Below, in pieces: positions 27,759 to 37,977 of a stretch of 64,000 nucleotides of DNA. The notes under the pieces were generated by a model, which saw only the letters and a program-made list of their open reading frames with translations, had not been told where the DNA came from and did not search any database. The first letter of the stretch is position 1. Each line of letters starts with the position of its first letter. Made by a program: the position numbers and the translations under genes. The stretch covers positions 3,410,001 to 3,474,000 of the forward strand of contig NZ_CP130610.1 in assembly GCF_030544485.1 (NCBI RefSeq). Reading direction: 5' to 3'. The DNA comes from Halomonas sp. HAL1. Its GTDB lineage: Bacteria; Pseudomonadota; Gammaproteobacteria; Pseudomonadales; Halomonadaceae.

Positions 27759-28901
27759 ATGAAAATGATATCCCGCTTTGGCCTTGGCTTACTGCTCTCA
27801 TCCAGCTTGGTAACAGCTCATGCCGATGACGTCAAGATCGGCATGATCACCACCCTTTCAGGCGGCGGTTCGCACCTGGGCGTGGACGTTCGCGACGGTT
27901 TCATGCTGGCGCTTGAGCAGTCTGGCCGCGACGATGTGGAAGTACTGATTCAGGATGATGCTAGACGCCCTGACTTGGCGCGCAGTTTGTCTAATGAATT
28001 TATACAGCGTGATGATGTTGATATTCTGACCGGCATCATCTGGTCCAACCTGGCGATGGCGGTGGTGCCCTCCGTTACCCGTCAGGGCACCTTCTACCTT
28101 TCTCCCAATGCCGGCCCTTCCGATCTGGCTGGTCGCATGTGCCACGAAAACTACTTTAACGTGGCGTACCAAAACGACAACCTGCACGGCGCCATGGGTG
28201 CCTACATGCGCGAAGAGGGTTATGAGCGCCCGATCATCATGGCGCCCAACTACCCGGCGGGTACTGATGCGTTAGCGGGCTTCAAGCACCTGTATGAAGG
28301 TGAGGTCGTTGGCGAGCTTTACACCCAAATGGGCCAGACCGACTACGCCGCTGAAATTGCCCAGATTCGCGATAGTGATGCCGACAGCCTGTTCTTCTTC
28401 CTGCCCGGCGGTATGGGCATCTCGTTCATGAAGCAGTGGGAGAGCTCCGGTGTCGATATGCCGATCTTTGGCGCCGCCTTCTCGTTTGATGAAGTTCTTA
28501 TCAAAGCAGTAGGCAGTGCGGCGATTGGTGCACGTAATACCTCGCTATGGGCCTACGATCTTGAAAATGACGCCAGCGCACGCTTTGTAGAGGGTTTCCA
28601 GGCAGCCTATGACCGCATGCCAACGCTTTACGCGGCACAGGGTTACGACACCGCCAACCTGATTCTGAGTGCGCTGGAAACTGCCCACCCTGATGACAAA
28701 GATGCCTTCCGCGAAGCGCTGCGGGCCGCCGACTTTGACAGCGTGCGCGGTGAGTTCCGCTTTGGCCCCAACCAGCACCCTATCCAGGATATTTACGTGC
28801 GTGAAGTCGTTGAAGGTGACGATGGGGAGCCCACCAATCGCCTGATCGGTGTCGCCATCGAAGATATCCAGGACGTCTATTACGAACAGTGCGAAATGTA
28901 A
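27759..28901 (+). CDS. Branched-chain-type ABC transporter substrate-binding protein
   Basis: The 380-residue periplasmic protein has a signal peptide ending about AHA-DD (residue 22). The LivK-like type I binding fold follows (VKIGMITTLSGGGSHLGVDVRDGFMLALEQSG, ... LSPNAGPSDLAGRMCHENYFNVAYQND). It heads a five-gene operon with two permeases and two ATPases. The actual ligand is not evident. This family also binds amides, urea and aromatic acids as well as amino acids. AAGGA lies upstream of the ATG. Confidence 0.93.
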   Translation: MKMISRFGLGLLLSSSLVTAHADDVKIGMITTLSGGGSHLGVDVRDGFMLALEQSGRDDVEVLIQDDARRPDLARSLSNEFIQRDDVDILTGIIWSNLAMAVVPSVTRQGTFYLSPNAGPSDLAGRMCHENYFNVAYQNDNLHGAMGAYMREEGYERPIIMAPNYPAGTDALAGFKHLYEGEVVGELYTQMGQTDYAAEIAQIRDSDADSLFFFLPGGMGISFMKQWESSGVDMPIFGAAFSFDEVLIKAVGSAAIGARNTSLWAYDLENDASARFVEGFQAAYDRMPTLYAAQGYDTANLILSALETAHPDDKDAFREALRAADFDSVRGEFRFGPNQHPIQDIYVREVVEGDDGEPTNRLIGVAIEDIQDVYYEQCEM

Positions 28902-28964
28902 GCTCGCCTCGGCTGGGTGCGTGCATCCAGCCACTTCTCTTCACCTTCGTCAAGGTTAACCAAC

Positions 28965-29885
28965 GTGTCCGTTACCCTGCTAATCGAGCAACTGCTTAAC
29001 GGCGTTCAGCTAGGCACGATGCTATTTTTGATGGCCAGCGGCCTCACCCTGGTGTTCGGGGTGATGGGGCTGATCAATCTTGCCCACGGCTCTTTTTATA
29101 TGGTGGGTGCCTACGCCACGGCGGCGGTCACTGCCTCGACAGGCTCTTTTCTGATCGGTCTGGCAGCGGGTATGACGGCCGCGGCCCTGGTCGGCGCACT
29201 GGTCGAGCTGCTGGTCATACGCCGTCTTTATCACCGCCCGCACCTTGACCAGGTGTTGGCGACCTTTGCACTGATACTGATTTTTTCCGAAGGCACTCGC
29301 TGGATTTTCGGGTCGTCGCCGATGCTGCTTAGCCCGCCTTCCTGGCTAACCGGGTTTGTCACCCTGCCCGGCGATACTCGCTATCCCATCTATCGGCTAA
29401 TGCTGATTGGCGTGGGTATTGTTATTTCGATAGCCCTTTACTTTTTGATCTCTAAAACACGCTTAGGCATGCGTATTCGGGCCGGAGAAAGCGACCGCGA
29501 AATGATTGGCGCGCTGGGAGTCAACATTGCCAAGCTGTATACCGTGGTGTTTGCCCTGGGGGCTGCGCTGGCAGGCCTGGCCGGGGCGCTGGTGGGGGCG
29601 TTGCAGTCCGTGCAGGTCGGCATGGGCGAGCCGGTGCTGATCCTGGCCTTCGTGGTCATCGTGATCGGCGGGATCGGTTCAATCAAGGGCGCGCTATTCG
29701 GTGCGCTGCTGGTGGGGGTTGTCGATACGCTGGGACGGGTCTACCTACCGCTCTTTTTCCAAACATTCATGCCGCCTTCCGAAGCCACTGGGGTCGGTTC
29801 ATCACTGGCTGCGATGCTGATCTATATCCTCATGGCCGTCATCCTCGCGTTCAAGCCCAAGGGACTGTTTGTTGCCAATGACTAA
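28965..29885 (+). CDS. LivH-type ABC permease
   Basis: GTG 28965 is in frame and begins MSVTLLIEQLLNGVQLGTMLFLMASGLTLVFGVMGLINLAHGSFYMVGAYA, the typical LivH opening. An earlier start at 28917 would add an unusual hydrophilic extension. The 306-residue polytopic inner-membrane protein has the EAA-like loop GESDREMIGALGVNIAKLYTVVFALG. It ends VAND, and its stop overlaps the next gene's ATG. Confidence 0.93.
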   Translation: MSVTLLIEQLLNGVQLGTMLFLMASGLTLVFGVMGLINLAHGSFYMVGAYATAAVTASTGSFLIGLAAGMTAAALVGALVELLVIRRLYHRPHLDQVLATFALILIFSEGTRWIFGSSPMLLSPPSWLTGFVTLPGDTRYPIYRLMLIGVGIVISIALYFLISKTRLGMRIRAGESDREMIGALGVNIAKLYTVVFALGAALAGLAGALVGALQSVQVGMGEPVLILAFVVIVIGGIGSIKGALFGALLVGVVDTLGRVYLPLFFQTFMPPSEATGVGSSLAAMLIYILMAVILAFKPKGLFVAND

Positions 29886-30918
29886 TACCACTTCCCTTTC
29901 CAAGAACGCTGCGCCAGCCACCGACGCGGATAGCCACTTCGACCGCAAAGGCCTGGTCCAGATGATTCTGCTCGGCCTGCTGTTGCTGTTGCCTGTGGCC
30001 GCCTATTTTCTGGGCCACATCTATTACGTCAATCTGGCCTCGCGGATCACTATCATTGCCATGGCAGCCGTCGGGCTCAATCTGGCGATTGGCTATGGCG
30101 GCATGGTGAGCTTCGGTCATGCAGCCTATTTTGGCCTGGGTGGCTATGTGGCAGGCATCAGCGCCTACCATGCCTTCGACTTGACGCCCTTCATGAGCTG
30201 GCCCTTCAGCGTGCCGGGCAGCGATAGCCTGTTGGTGGTATGGCTGGCCGCTGTGGTTCTATGCGCCCTGCTAGCACTGGCGATCGGTGCCATTTCGCTG
30301 CGCACCACCGGGGTCTACTTCATCATGATCACGCTCGCCTTTGCGCAGATGATCTACTACTTTGCCAACTCCTGGCCCACCTACGGCGGCCAGGATGGGC
30401 TGCCTATCTATATCCGCAATACGCTGCCCCTGGTCGACAGCAGTGATGCGTTGACCTATTTCCTGATCTGCTTCACCGGGCTAGTGCTGGCGATGGCGCT
30501 GACTTCGCGGCTGATGAAATCCCGCTTTGGCGCCGCGCTGACCATGGCACGGCTGAATGACGTACGACTGGCAACGGCGGGGGTCAGCCCGTATCCCATT
30601 CGTCTGGTAGCTTTTGTTATCTCTGCGGCGATTACCGGGCTTGCTGGAGCGCTTTACGCGGACCTGAACGGGTTCGTCAGCCCGTCGATGCTCAGTTGGC
30701 ACTTCTCCGGCGAGCTAATGGTCATCGTCATTCTGGGGGGTGTGGGGCGCCTTTATGGCCCGCTGGCCGGGGCGGTGCTGTTTGTGATGATGGAAACCTT
30801 CCTGGGTGGCATTACCGAGTACTGGCAGCTTTTCCTGGGGTTGGTGCTGCTTGGCGTTGTGCTATTTGCTAAGCACGGTGTCATGGGTTGGCTAGCAGGG
30901 AGTGAGCGCAATGAGTGA
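29878..30918 (+). CDS. LivM-type ABC permease
   Basis: ATG 29878 overlaps the stop of the previous gene. The 346-residue protein has a soluble N-terminal stretch, then helices and the LivM pattern RITIIAMAAVGLNLAIGYGGMVSFGHAAYFGLGGYVAG, and ITLAFAQMIYYFANSWPTYGGQDGL. It pairs with the LivH-type subunit to form the translocation channel. Confidence 0.93.
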   Translation: MTNTTSLSKNAAPATDADSHFDRKGLVQMILLGLLLLLPVAAYFLGHIYYVNLASRITIIAMAAVGLNLAIGYGGMVSFGHAAYFGLGGYVAGISAYHAFDLTPFMSWPFSVPGSDSLLVVWLAAVVLCALLALAIGAISLRTTGVYFIMITLAFAQMIYYFANSWPTYGGQDGLPIYIRNTLPLVDSSDALTYFLICFTGLVLAMALTSRLMKSRFGAALTMARLNDVRLATAGVSPYPIRLVAFVISAAITGLAGALYADLNGFVSPSMLSWHFSGELMVIVILGGVGRLYGPLAGAVLFVMMETFLGGITEYWQLFLGLVLLGVVLFAKHGVMGWLAGSERNE

Positions 30919-31663
30919 GATTGTCCTTTCACTGCAAAAGCTGCACAAGCGTTTTGGCGCGTTACAGGCGACCAACGATGTCTCGCTGGATCTTAGGCCA
31001 GGTGAAATCCATGCCCTGATTGGCCCCAACGGCGCGGGTAAATCGACGCTGATCGGGCAGATTGCCGGTAGCCTGCGCCCCGACGCGGGGCGCGTCTATC
31101 TGGCTGACACCGACATCACCACTATGAGCATAGCCGAGCGCGCACGTCTTGGGCTGGGACGGAGCTTTCAGGTGTCATCGCTGGCTGAGCCGCTTTCAGT
31201 GATGCGCAATGTGATGATGGGCGTACAAGCGCTACAGAGTCACAGTTTTCGGTTCTGGAAACCCGTCGCCAGGGATCAACAGCTGCTAAAGCCAGCTTAT
31301 GAGGCGCTGGAACGGATGCAGCTCAGCCACCGCGCCTGGACACCGGTATTCGAGCTTTCCCACGGCGAGCGTCGCCAGGTGGAAGTCGCCTGCGCTCTGG
31401 CACTTAAGCCTCGCGCCCTGCTGCTGGATGAGCCCATGGCGGGCCTGGGCCCAGAGGGTTCAGCAAAGCTAACCGAGCTGCTCGAGGCACTGAAGCTGGA
31501 AGTGCCCATTCTTCTGATCGAACACGATATGGAAGCGGTCTTTCGTTTGGCTGACCGTATTTCGGTGCTGGTCTCTGGCAGCGTCATCGCCCATGGCGAC
31601 AGCCAGACAATTAAGCAGGACCCGCGCGTTCGGGAAGCTTACCTGGGAGATTCTGATGCTTAA
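30911..31663 (+). CDS. LivG-type ABC ATPase
   Basis: From ATG 30911 (overlapping the permease end) the 250-residue protein has Walker A GPNGAGKSTL, a signature LSHGERRQVEVA (a variant of LSGGQ), Walker B ALLLDEPMAGLGP and the H-loop LLIEHDMEAVFRLADR. It is one half of the heterodimeric ATPase. Confidence 0.93.
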   Translation: MSEIVLSLQKLHKRFGALQATNDVSLDLRPGEIHALIGPNGAGKSTLIGQIAGSLRPDAGRVYLADTDITTMSIAERARLGLGRSFQVSSLAEPLSVMRNVMMGVQALQSHSFRFWKPVARDQQLLKPAYEALERMQLSHRAWTPVFELSHGERRQVEVACALALKPRALLLDEPMAGLGPEGSAKLTELLEALKLEVPILLIEHDMEAVFRLADRISVLVSGSVIAHGDSQTIKQDPRVREAYLGDSDA

Positions 31664-32336
31664 AGTTGCTGATATTGAGACGTTTTATGGCCCTTCCCAG
31701 GCGCTATTCGGCGTGACGTTCGAGGTCGCGGCCGGTGAAATGGTTGCCTTGATGGGCCGCAATGGCATGGGCAAGACCACCACTATCCGCTCGATCTTTG
31801 GGCTGACCCCAGCTAGCCGCGGCACAATTGTGTTCGAGTCGCAGAACATACGTCGTCTGCCCGCTTACCGCATCGCCAAGGCGGGGCTTGGCTTGGTGCC
31901 GGAGGGTCGTCGCTGCTTTCCTAACCTATCGGTACGCGAAAACCTGCTGGTCACGGCCCGCCCGGGCGAGTGGACGCTGGAGAAAGTGGAAACATTATTT
32001 CCGCGCCTGGAAGAGCGCCGCGTACAAATGGCCAAAACGCTCTCTGGCGGCGAACAGCAGATGCTGGCCATTGGCCGTGCGCTAATGACTAACCCGCGCT
32101 TGCTGGTGCTGGATGAAGCCACCGAAGGATTGGCACCAGTGATTCGCCAGGAGATCTGGCGGGCGATTCGCCTGCTCAAGGAGCAGGGGCAGGCCACGCT
32201 GCTGGTGGATAAGTCGCTGAGTGAGATTCTACCCATCGCTGATCGCTGCACCATTCTGGAAAAAGGCTGCACGGTGTGGGACGGCAAGCCAGCCGCGCTG
32301 GACAGCGCTATTCGCGACCGTTACCTGGGCGTTTAG
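31656..32336 (+). CDS. LivF-type ABC ATPase
   Basis: ATG 31656 follows GGGAGA and overlaps the end of the LivG-type gene. The 226-residue protein has Walker A GRNGMGKTTT, signature TLSGGEQQMLAIGRAL and Walker B LLVLDEATEGLAP. The switch region reads LLVDKSLSEILPIADR instead of the usual LVEQN, a departure from canonical LivF. Its stop interlocks with that of the convergent hydrolase (4-nt overlap). Confidence 0.92.
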   Translation: MLKVADIETFYGPSQALFGVTFEVAAGEMVALMGRNGMGKTTTIRSIFGLTPASRGTIVFESQNIRRLPAYRIAKAGLGLVPEGRRCFPNLSVRENLLVTARPGEWTLEKVETLFPRLEERRVQMAKTLSGGEQQMLAIGRALMTNPRLLVLDEATEGLAPVIRQEIWRAIRLLKEQGQATLLVDKSLSEILPIADRCTILEKGCTVWDGKPAALDSAIRDRYLGV

Positions 32337-33202
32337 GCGTGAAATGCTTTAATCCACTCAACAAAGCAGCCATCGTTGAGATAGTGCTCAAGAATCGAGA
32401 AGTGATCTACGTCGGGAAGTAGCTGCTGGGTAACGGTTTGGCCTTGCTGGCTCAAATGCTCAGCGTAGCTACTCATCTGCCTTTCAAACTCTTCAGACTC
32501 CCCCGCTCCAGCCACCAGCTTTATAGGCGCAGGCACCCGGCACGGCAGCCATAATGGGCTGAACTCCTGCACATCCCGCCCGCTGAGTTGAAGCTTGGGC
32601 TGCAGCCATGACCATGGAAAGGGCCGCAAGTCGTATAACCCGCTGATACAGAGGGCGCCGCGAATCAGTTGGTTCGGTAAACCATACGAACCCTCCCAAT
32701 CCGTCGACATCAGCATGGCGCATAGATGCCCGCCCGCCGAGTGTCCCGAAATACTCAGCTGTTCCTGATCGACGCCTAACTCAGTAGCATGCTTGTAGAG
32801 GTAGGCAATCGCTGCTTGGCTCTGCCGTACCAGTTCGCTAAAGCGTACCTGCGGACAGAGCGCGTAGTTGACCACCGCGACGGTGATACCGGCGTTCACC
32901 AGATCATCGACAATAAAGCTGAATTCACGATGGCTCAGTGAGCGCCAGTAGCCGCCGTGAAAGAAGACATGCACCGGGGCTTTTGGATGCTCGTCATGAG
33001 GTGCATCGGCATGAAAGAGATCCATGCGCTCAGCAAGCGTTGGGCTATAAGGCAGATCGAGCGTTGTGCGGTTGTTAACTCTTGATGCTTCACTGCGCTC
33101 ACGCCAATCCTTTACCAACACCGCCGGGGCACGACCCATCATCGGGTCGTAGGCGCGATCGATCTCTTCTTGAGTCGCAAAATGTTGATAAAGCATGTAC
33201 AT
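32333..33202 (-). CDS. Alpha/beta hydrolase, kynurenine-formamidase/arylesterase-like
   Basis: The 289-residue soluble enzyme has the oxyanion-hole motif VFFHGGYWRSLS (near residue 80), the nucleophile elbow SGHSAGGHL (Ser near 150) and a C-terminal DVDHFSILEHYL histidine. The opening YDPMMGRAPAVLVKDW resembles bacterial kynurenine formamidase-like (BNA7-type) proteins. The convergent, overlapping placement with the importer operon suggests a possible metabolic link, which is inference only. Confidence 0.8.
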   Translation of the reverse strand: MYMLYQHFATQEEIDRAYDPMMGRAPAVLVKDWRERSEASRVNNRTTLDLPYSPTLAERMDLFHADAPHDEHPKAPVHVFFHGGYWRSLSHREFSFIVDDLVNAGITVAVVNYALCPQVRFSELVRQSQAAIAYLYKHATELGVDQEQLSISGHSAGGHLCAMLMSTDWEGSYGLPNQLIRGALCISGLYDLRPFPWSWLQPKLQLSGRDVQEFSPLWLPCRVPAPIKLVAGAGESEEFERQMSSYAEHLSQQGQTVTQQLLPDVDHFSILEHYLNDGCFVEWIKAFHA

Positions 33203-33223
33203 CTCCTTATCGCTGACGCCCTA

Positions 33224-33724
33224 CTAACCCCGGCTTTTCATCAACAGCATACGCAGCGGGGCGATTGCCAGAATGGCAAATCCGATCAGCGTCCAGGCGG
33301 GTAGCGAGAGGCCTAACAGCGAGAAATCGATATTGGCGCACTCGCCCGAGCCCGTTAACACCATGGCCACGACATCCTGCATGGGGAGGATGTCCATCAT
33401 GTAATCAAGCCCGGGACCACAGGAAGGCACTTCATCGGCGGGCAAGCCTTGCAGCCAGACGTGACGCCCGGCGATAAAGGCACCGGTGCCTACGGCAGCC
33501 AGCGCCAGCACTGCGTAAATTACTTTACCGACCCGCCCGGCCGGGCTGTGGATGGCAGCAATGGCAAACACAATGCCCGCCGCGATGACCGCGACACGCT
33601 GGAAGATGCATAGCGGGCAAGGCTCAAAGCCACCGATATGCTCCAGGCCAAGCGCCACCGCCATCATTAGAACGCAGAAGGCCAAACCGGCCAGGGCAAC
33701 CGAACGATATGTATGCAGGATCAT
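33224..33724 (-). CDS. dsbB: Disulfide bond formation protein DsbB
   Basis: DsbB reoxidises DsbA and passes electrons to quinone. The 166-residue protein has four membrane helices, the first periplasmic pair Cys36/Cys39 (EPCPLCIFQR) and the second pair Cys102 and Cys129 (PSCGPGLDYMM, GSGECANID). Its start overlaps the gshA stop by 4 nt. Confidence 0.95.
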   Translation of the reverse strand: MILHTYRSVALAGLAFCVLMMAVALGLEHIGGFEPCPLCIFQRVAVIAAGIVFAIAAIHSPAGRVGKVIYAVLALAAVGTGAFIAGRHVWLQGLPADEVPSCGPGLDYMMDILPMQDVVAMVLTGSGECANIDFSLLGLSLPAWTLIGFAILAIAPLRMLLMKSRG

Positions 33725-35373
33725 TGATGAGCCTCAGATGGCAACGCGGACAAGGCTCGGGACTCGCGCGCCTTGGCGAAATAGGCCTCTAGAAACGCTT
33801 CAAAGGTTTCCTTATCAGCGGCTTCAATATCGCGCTGCTGCTGATGCGAGGTTTCAATCAGTTGAGCAAGTAGCGCTTCACGGCTGCGCTGCATAGGTTC
33901 TGCTTTCAGCTGTTCCGCCTGTTCCTGGGCTAGGCTAAGCATTAAATCACTTAGCGAGCCGCCGTTCGCTTTGAGACGTTCGAGCACCTGTGCTGATGGC
34001 GTTAACGAAGGGTCCGCTAGGCGTGGAGCGAGATCTGCCAGTGCGTCAGCATGAGGACTTCCCTCTTCGACGGCATCTAACAGGCGGGCGACTTCACCCA
34101 TCTCGGCGAATATTTGTTCGCCCCACTCACGCACCGACGTCGTTTCACCATGATTAAACAGCTTAAGCTCAGGGTCGCGGCCGCGCTCGACTACCCAGCG
34201 ACGATTGTCGTCTAAGCGGTCACACTCTTCATCGGAGATCCAGGGGCTGTCGCTGAGCAGGCACCACATCAAGAAGGTGTCCACAAAGCGCATCTGGTTT
34301 TCGGTCACACCGAGAGGATCAAAAGGATTTAGATCCAAACAGCGAACTTCGATGTACTCCACGCCACGGGCTTCAAGGGCCTGGCTAGGGGTTTCGTTGT
34401 GCTTGGCAACACGCTTGGGGCGAATATCGCTGTAGTACTCGTTTTCGATTTGCAGAATATTGGCGTTTAGCTGCCGCCATTCGCCATCGACGTTAACGCC
34501 CATCTTTTCATAGTCCGGCCATGGCGATGAAATGGCATGACGCAGGGTGTTGACGTAGTTAGATAGCGAGTTAAAACAGATTTTAAGCTGCGACTGCACC
34601 TTGTTTTGATAGCCCAGATCGGACATACGTAGCGTCGTCGCGTAGGGCGCAAAATAGGTGTCGTCGCTGAGTGACTGCAGCTTTTCAGGCACTTTTTTGT
34701 CGTCAGGCAAAAAGCTCTTATCGATGGCGGGTGAAGCGCCGAAAAGATACAGCAACAGCCAGCTATGGCGGCGGAAGTGACGGATCATGCCAAAATAGCG
34801 GGTGGAGCGGTAATCGTTAAGCGGGATGTTGGTGGCTTTTTCCATCTCGCGCAGGGCGTGCCACATATCATCCGGCAACGATACGTTGTAGTGAACGCCC
34901 GCAATCGCCTGCATGATGCGGCCATAGCGCATGTCCAGCCCCTTGCGGTAAACATGCTTCATGGTGCCGACATTGGAGCAGCCGTAGTCGGCAATCGGCA
35001 CGCTATCATTACCTGAGAGCCGTGATGGCATGCTACCGGGCCAGATCCATTCATTCTGCAGGTGGTGATAAGTAAAGGTATGCAGGTCAGACAGAAACGA
35101 CAGCGCTTCACTCGGCTGGGAGTAGACCGGGGTGATGTACTCCAGCAGCGACTCTGAATAGTCGGTGGTGATATGCGGATGCGTCAATTTAGAGCCTAAC
35201 GCGTGGGGGTGCGGCGTTTGGGCAATGTGCCCATTGGCATCGACCCGCAGCCCCTCTTTTTCAAGCCCACGACGCAGGCGGCCCAACCGACCAAGGCGCG
35301 CGCTGGGGATTAGGCGTTCAACTTGCGCGGTCAGCGCGGATGGCACAGTGAGTGGTTCAGGCAAGGTGAACAC
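33721..35373 (-). CDS. gshA: Glutamate-cysteine ligase GshA
   Basis: This catalyses the first step of glutathione synthesis. The 550-residue proteobacterial-type GshA has GLEKEGLRVDANGHIAQTPHP, LTHPHITTDYSESLLEYITP with metal and substrate acids, and YIEVRCLDLNPFDPLGV. The GTG at 35373 lies too close to AAGGAG. A TTG three codons later (35364) has 8-nt spacing and may be the true start. Overlap with dsbB puts two thiol-redox genes in one transcript. Confidence 0.95.
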   Translation of the reverse strand: MFTLPEPLTVPSALTAQVERLIPSARLGRLGRLRRGLEKEGLRVDANGHIAQTPHPHALGSKLTHPHITTDYSESLLEYITPVYSQPSEALSFLSDLHTFTYHHLQNEWIWPGSMPSRLSGNDSVPIADYGCSNVGTMKHVYRKGLDMRYGRIMQAIAGVHYNVSLPDDMWHALREMEKATNIPLNDYRSTRYFGMIRHFRRHSWLLLYLFGASPAIDKSFLPDDKKVPEKLQSLSDDTYFAPYATTLRMSDLGYQNKVQSQLKICFNSLSNYVNTLRHAISSPWPDYEKMGVNVDGEWRQLNANILQIENEYYSDIRPKRVAKHNETPSQALEARGVEYIEVRCLDLNPFDPLGVTENQMRFVDTFLMWCLLSDSPWISDEECDRLDDNRRWVVERGRDPELKLFNHGETTSVREWGEQIFAEMGEVARLLDAVEEGSPHADALADLAPRLADPSLTPSAQVLERLKANGGSLSDLMLSLAQEQAEQLKAEPMQRSREALLAQLIETSHQQQRDIEAADKETFEAFLEAYFAKARESRALSALPSEAHQ

Positions 35374-35527
35374 TCCTTGTCAGTAAAGCCCGCTGTGAGC
35401 GGACCTTGGTGTAGTCAGGTGGCATCGCCATCATCGCTGTCTCAAAATAGAAAACAGGATATGGCGGCAACCGTGTTTTTTTCAAGATATGGCTTTTTTC
35501 AAGGTACAGCTATTTTAAGGCGCGCGA

Positions 35528-37897
35528 CTATTTGCCGCCGCGTGCTTTTAGCAACGCAGCACCGAGCGCGCCCATGGGCGCTTCCGCTTCAGCAGGCTTA
35601 GCCCTATGACGCTGGCCGCGAGACGATTTACGGTTTGCATTATGCTGATCCGTAGGCGAGCCATTGTTTTTGTTAGCACCGCCCCTCGTATCGTTTTCGG
35701 CCTCTGGCTGGTCATCCAGACGCATGGATAGCCCAACCCGCTTGCGGGGAATATCAATGCTCATGACTTTAACCGTCACAATATCCCCCGCCTTGACCAC
35801 ACTGCGTGGGTCGTCGATAAAGCGGTCCGACAGTGCTGAGATATGCACCAAGCCATCCTGATGGACACCGATATCCACAAAAGCACCAAAGTGTGTCACG
35901 TTGGTGACCGTACCTTCGAGCACCATCGAGGGTTTAAGATCGTTAAGTGTTTCGACCCCTTCGCGGAACTCGGCCGCCTTAAATTCCGGGCGCGGATCGC
36001 GACCAGGCTTATCCAGCTCTTTCAAGATATCGCTCACCGTGGGCACACCAAAGCGCTCATCGGCAAAGTCGGCAGGCTTTAACGCTTTTAGCGCAGCACT
36101 GTCGCCGATCAAACCGCGAACTTCCCGACCGTTCTGCTTGGCGATCCGCTCTACCAGGGGGTAGGCTTCAGGGTGAACGGCGCTGCCATCCAGGGGATTG
36201 TCAGCGTTATTTATGCGCAAGAAACCGGCGCACTGTTCAAAGGTTTTCGCGCCTAGTCGGCTTACTTCTAACAGCTCTTTACGGCTCTTGAAGGCACCCT
36301 TTACGTTGCGCTGGGCAACAATATTTTCCGCCAGCGCAGCACTTAATCCCGCCACCCGTGAAAGCAGTGCACTGGAGGCGGTGTTCAGATCGACGCCGAC
36401 GGCGTTTACACAGTCTTCAATCACGACTTCCAGACTACGCGATAGCTGTACCTGGGAAACATCGTGCTGATACTGGCCCACGCCGATGGATTTGGGCTCG
36501 ATTTTAACCAGCTCGGCAAGCGGGTCTTGGAGACGACGGCCGATGGAGACAGCGCCACGAACGGTCACGTCGAGGTCCGGCATTTCTCGTGAAGCGTATT
36601 CGGACGCAGAGTAAACCGACGCCCCCGCCTCCGAGACCATCACTTTGCTTAACCGATACTCAGGCGCCAGCGCTTTAAGCAACTCCCCCGCCAGCTTATC
36701 GGTTTCGCGGCTGGCGGTACCATTACCCACGGCAATGAGTTGCACGCCATGCTGTTGCGCTAATTTAGCGAGCACGCTGAGAGACTCGTCCCAGCGGTTT
36801 TGTGGCGCGTGGGGGTAGATGGTGGTGTGGTCGACAAACTGCCCGGTGGCATCGATCACCGCGACCTTACAGCCGGTGCGCTGGCCGGGGTCGATGGCAA
36901 GCGTCACTTTCTGCCCCGCCGGTGCGGCTAGCAGCAGGTCTTTTAGATTTGCCGCGAACACTTCAATAGCGGTGAGCTCTGCCTGTTCACGTAAGCGACC
37001 CAATAGCTCGGTTTCAAGCGCAGTGTAGAGCTTCACACGCCAGGTCCAACGTACGACTTCGGCTAACCATTTATCCGCCGCACGGCCCTGGTCGCTAATA
37101 CCAAACTGCTTGGCAATCGCTAACTGGGCAGGATGAATAGGGGCGTCGTCTTCGCCGGGTAGACGAATCGACAGACTCAATACGCCTTCGTTGCGGGCAC
37201 GGAACATTGCCAAAGCGCGGTGAGAAGGCGCTTTGGCGAGCTTTTCGTCGTGCTCGAAGTAGTCGGAGAACTTAGCGCCTTCCTGCTGCTTGCCTTCCAG
37301 CACGCGGGCGCTGAGTTCGCCCTCTTGCCAAAGCCGTTCACGCAGTTGGCCGATCAGTTCGGGGTCTTCGGCGAAGCGCTCCATCAGAATCTGCTTGGCG
37401 CCATCCAGCGCGGCCTTGGCATCTTCAATGGCGGGGATATCGCCCTCTGCTGGACGCAGATACTTCTCAGCTTCGCTTTCCGGGTTAAGCGTTGGATCGG
37501 CATGCAGCGCATCCGCCAGTGGCTCAAGCCCGGCTTCGCGCGCAATCTGAGCTTTGGTGCGACGCTTTTTCTTGAACGGTAGGTATAAATCTTCCAGTCG
37601 CTGCTTTGTTTCAGCAGCGTCAATACTCGCTTTCAGCGGGCCGTCCAGCTTGCCCTGCTCATCGATGGCGACAAGCACCGCGGCACGACGCTCTTCAAGC
37701 TCACGCAGATAGCGCAAGCGTTCATCTAATTGGCGCAGTTGAATATCGTCCAGCGCGCCGGTGATTTCTTTACGGTAACGAGCAATAAACGGCACCGTGG
37801 CGCCACCATCGAGCAACTCCACCGTGGCGGATACTTGCTCGGGACGTACGCCTAGCTCAGTCGCTAGGCGGGAAATAATACGCTGATTGACATCCAT
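35528..37897 (-). CDS. tex: Tex transcription accessory/RNA-binding protein
   Basis: The 789-residue Tex protein has the N-terminal helical region (ELGVRPEQVSATVELLDGGATVPFIARYRKEITG), a YqgF RNase-H-like domain (LAIDPGQRTGCKVAVIDATGQF), two helix-hairpin-helix motifs (VGVDLNTASSALLSRVAGL) and an S1 domain (MVLEGTVTNVTHFGAFVDIGVHQDGLVHISALSDRF). The C-terminal tail is basic and low-complexity. It binds RNA and affects transcription or stress tolerance. Confidence 0.95.
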   Translation of the reverse strand: MDVNQRIISRLATELGVRPEQVSATVELLDGGATVPFIARYRKEITGALDDIQLRQLDERLRYLRELEERRAAVLVAIDEQGKLDGPLKASIDAAETKQRLEDLYLPFKKKRRTKAQIAREAGLEPLADALHADPTLNPESEAEKYLRPAEGDIPAIEDAKAALDGAKQILMERFAEDPELIGQLRERLWQEGELSARVLEGKQQEGAKFSDYFEHDEKLAKAPSHRALAMFRARNEGVLSLSIRLPGEDDAPIHPAQLAIAKQFGISDQGRAADKWLAEVVRWTWRVKLYTALETELLGRLREQAELTAIEVFAANLKDLLLAAPAGQKVTLAIDPGQRTGCKVAVIDATGQFVDHTTIYPHAPQNRWDESLSVLAKLAQQHGVQLIAVGNGTASRETDKLAGELLKALAPEYRLSKVMVSEAGASVYSASEYASREMPDLDVTVRGAVSIGRRLQDPLAELVKIEPKSIGVGQYQHDVSQVQLSRSLEVVIEDCVNAVGVDLNTASSALLSRVAGLSAALAENIVAQRNVKGAFKSRKELLEVSRLGAKTFEQCAGFLRINNADNPLDGSAVHPEAYPLVERIAKQNGREVRGLIGDSAALKALKPADFADERFGVPTVSDILKELDKPGRDPRPEFKAAEFREGVETLNDLKPSMVLEGTVTNVTHFGAFVDIGVHQDGLVHISALSDRFIDDPRSVVKAGDIVTVKVMSIDIPRKRVGLSMRLDDQPEAENDTRGGANKNNGSPTDQHNANRKSSRGQRHRAKPAEAEAPMGALGAALLKARGGK

Positions 37898-37977
37898 AAA
37901 TTACAACTAACTCATGCAGCATTTTTAAGTGCCAACAAGGTATCACAATCCCGCCGTGGCTGGCATGACTTGCGACA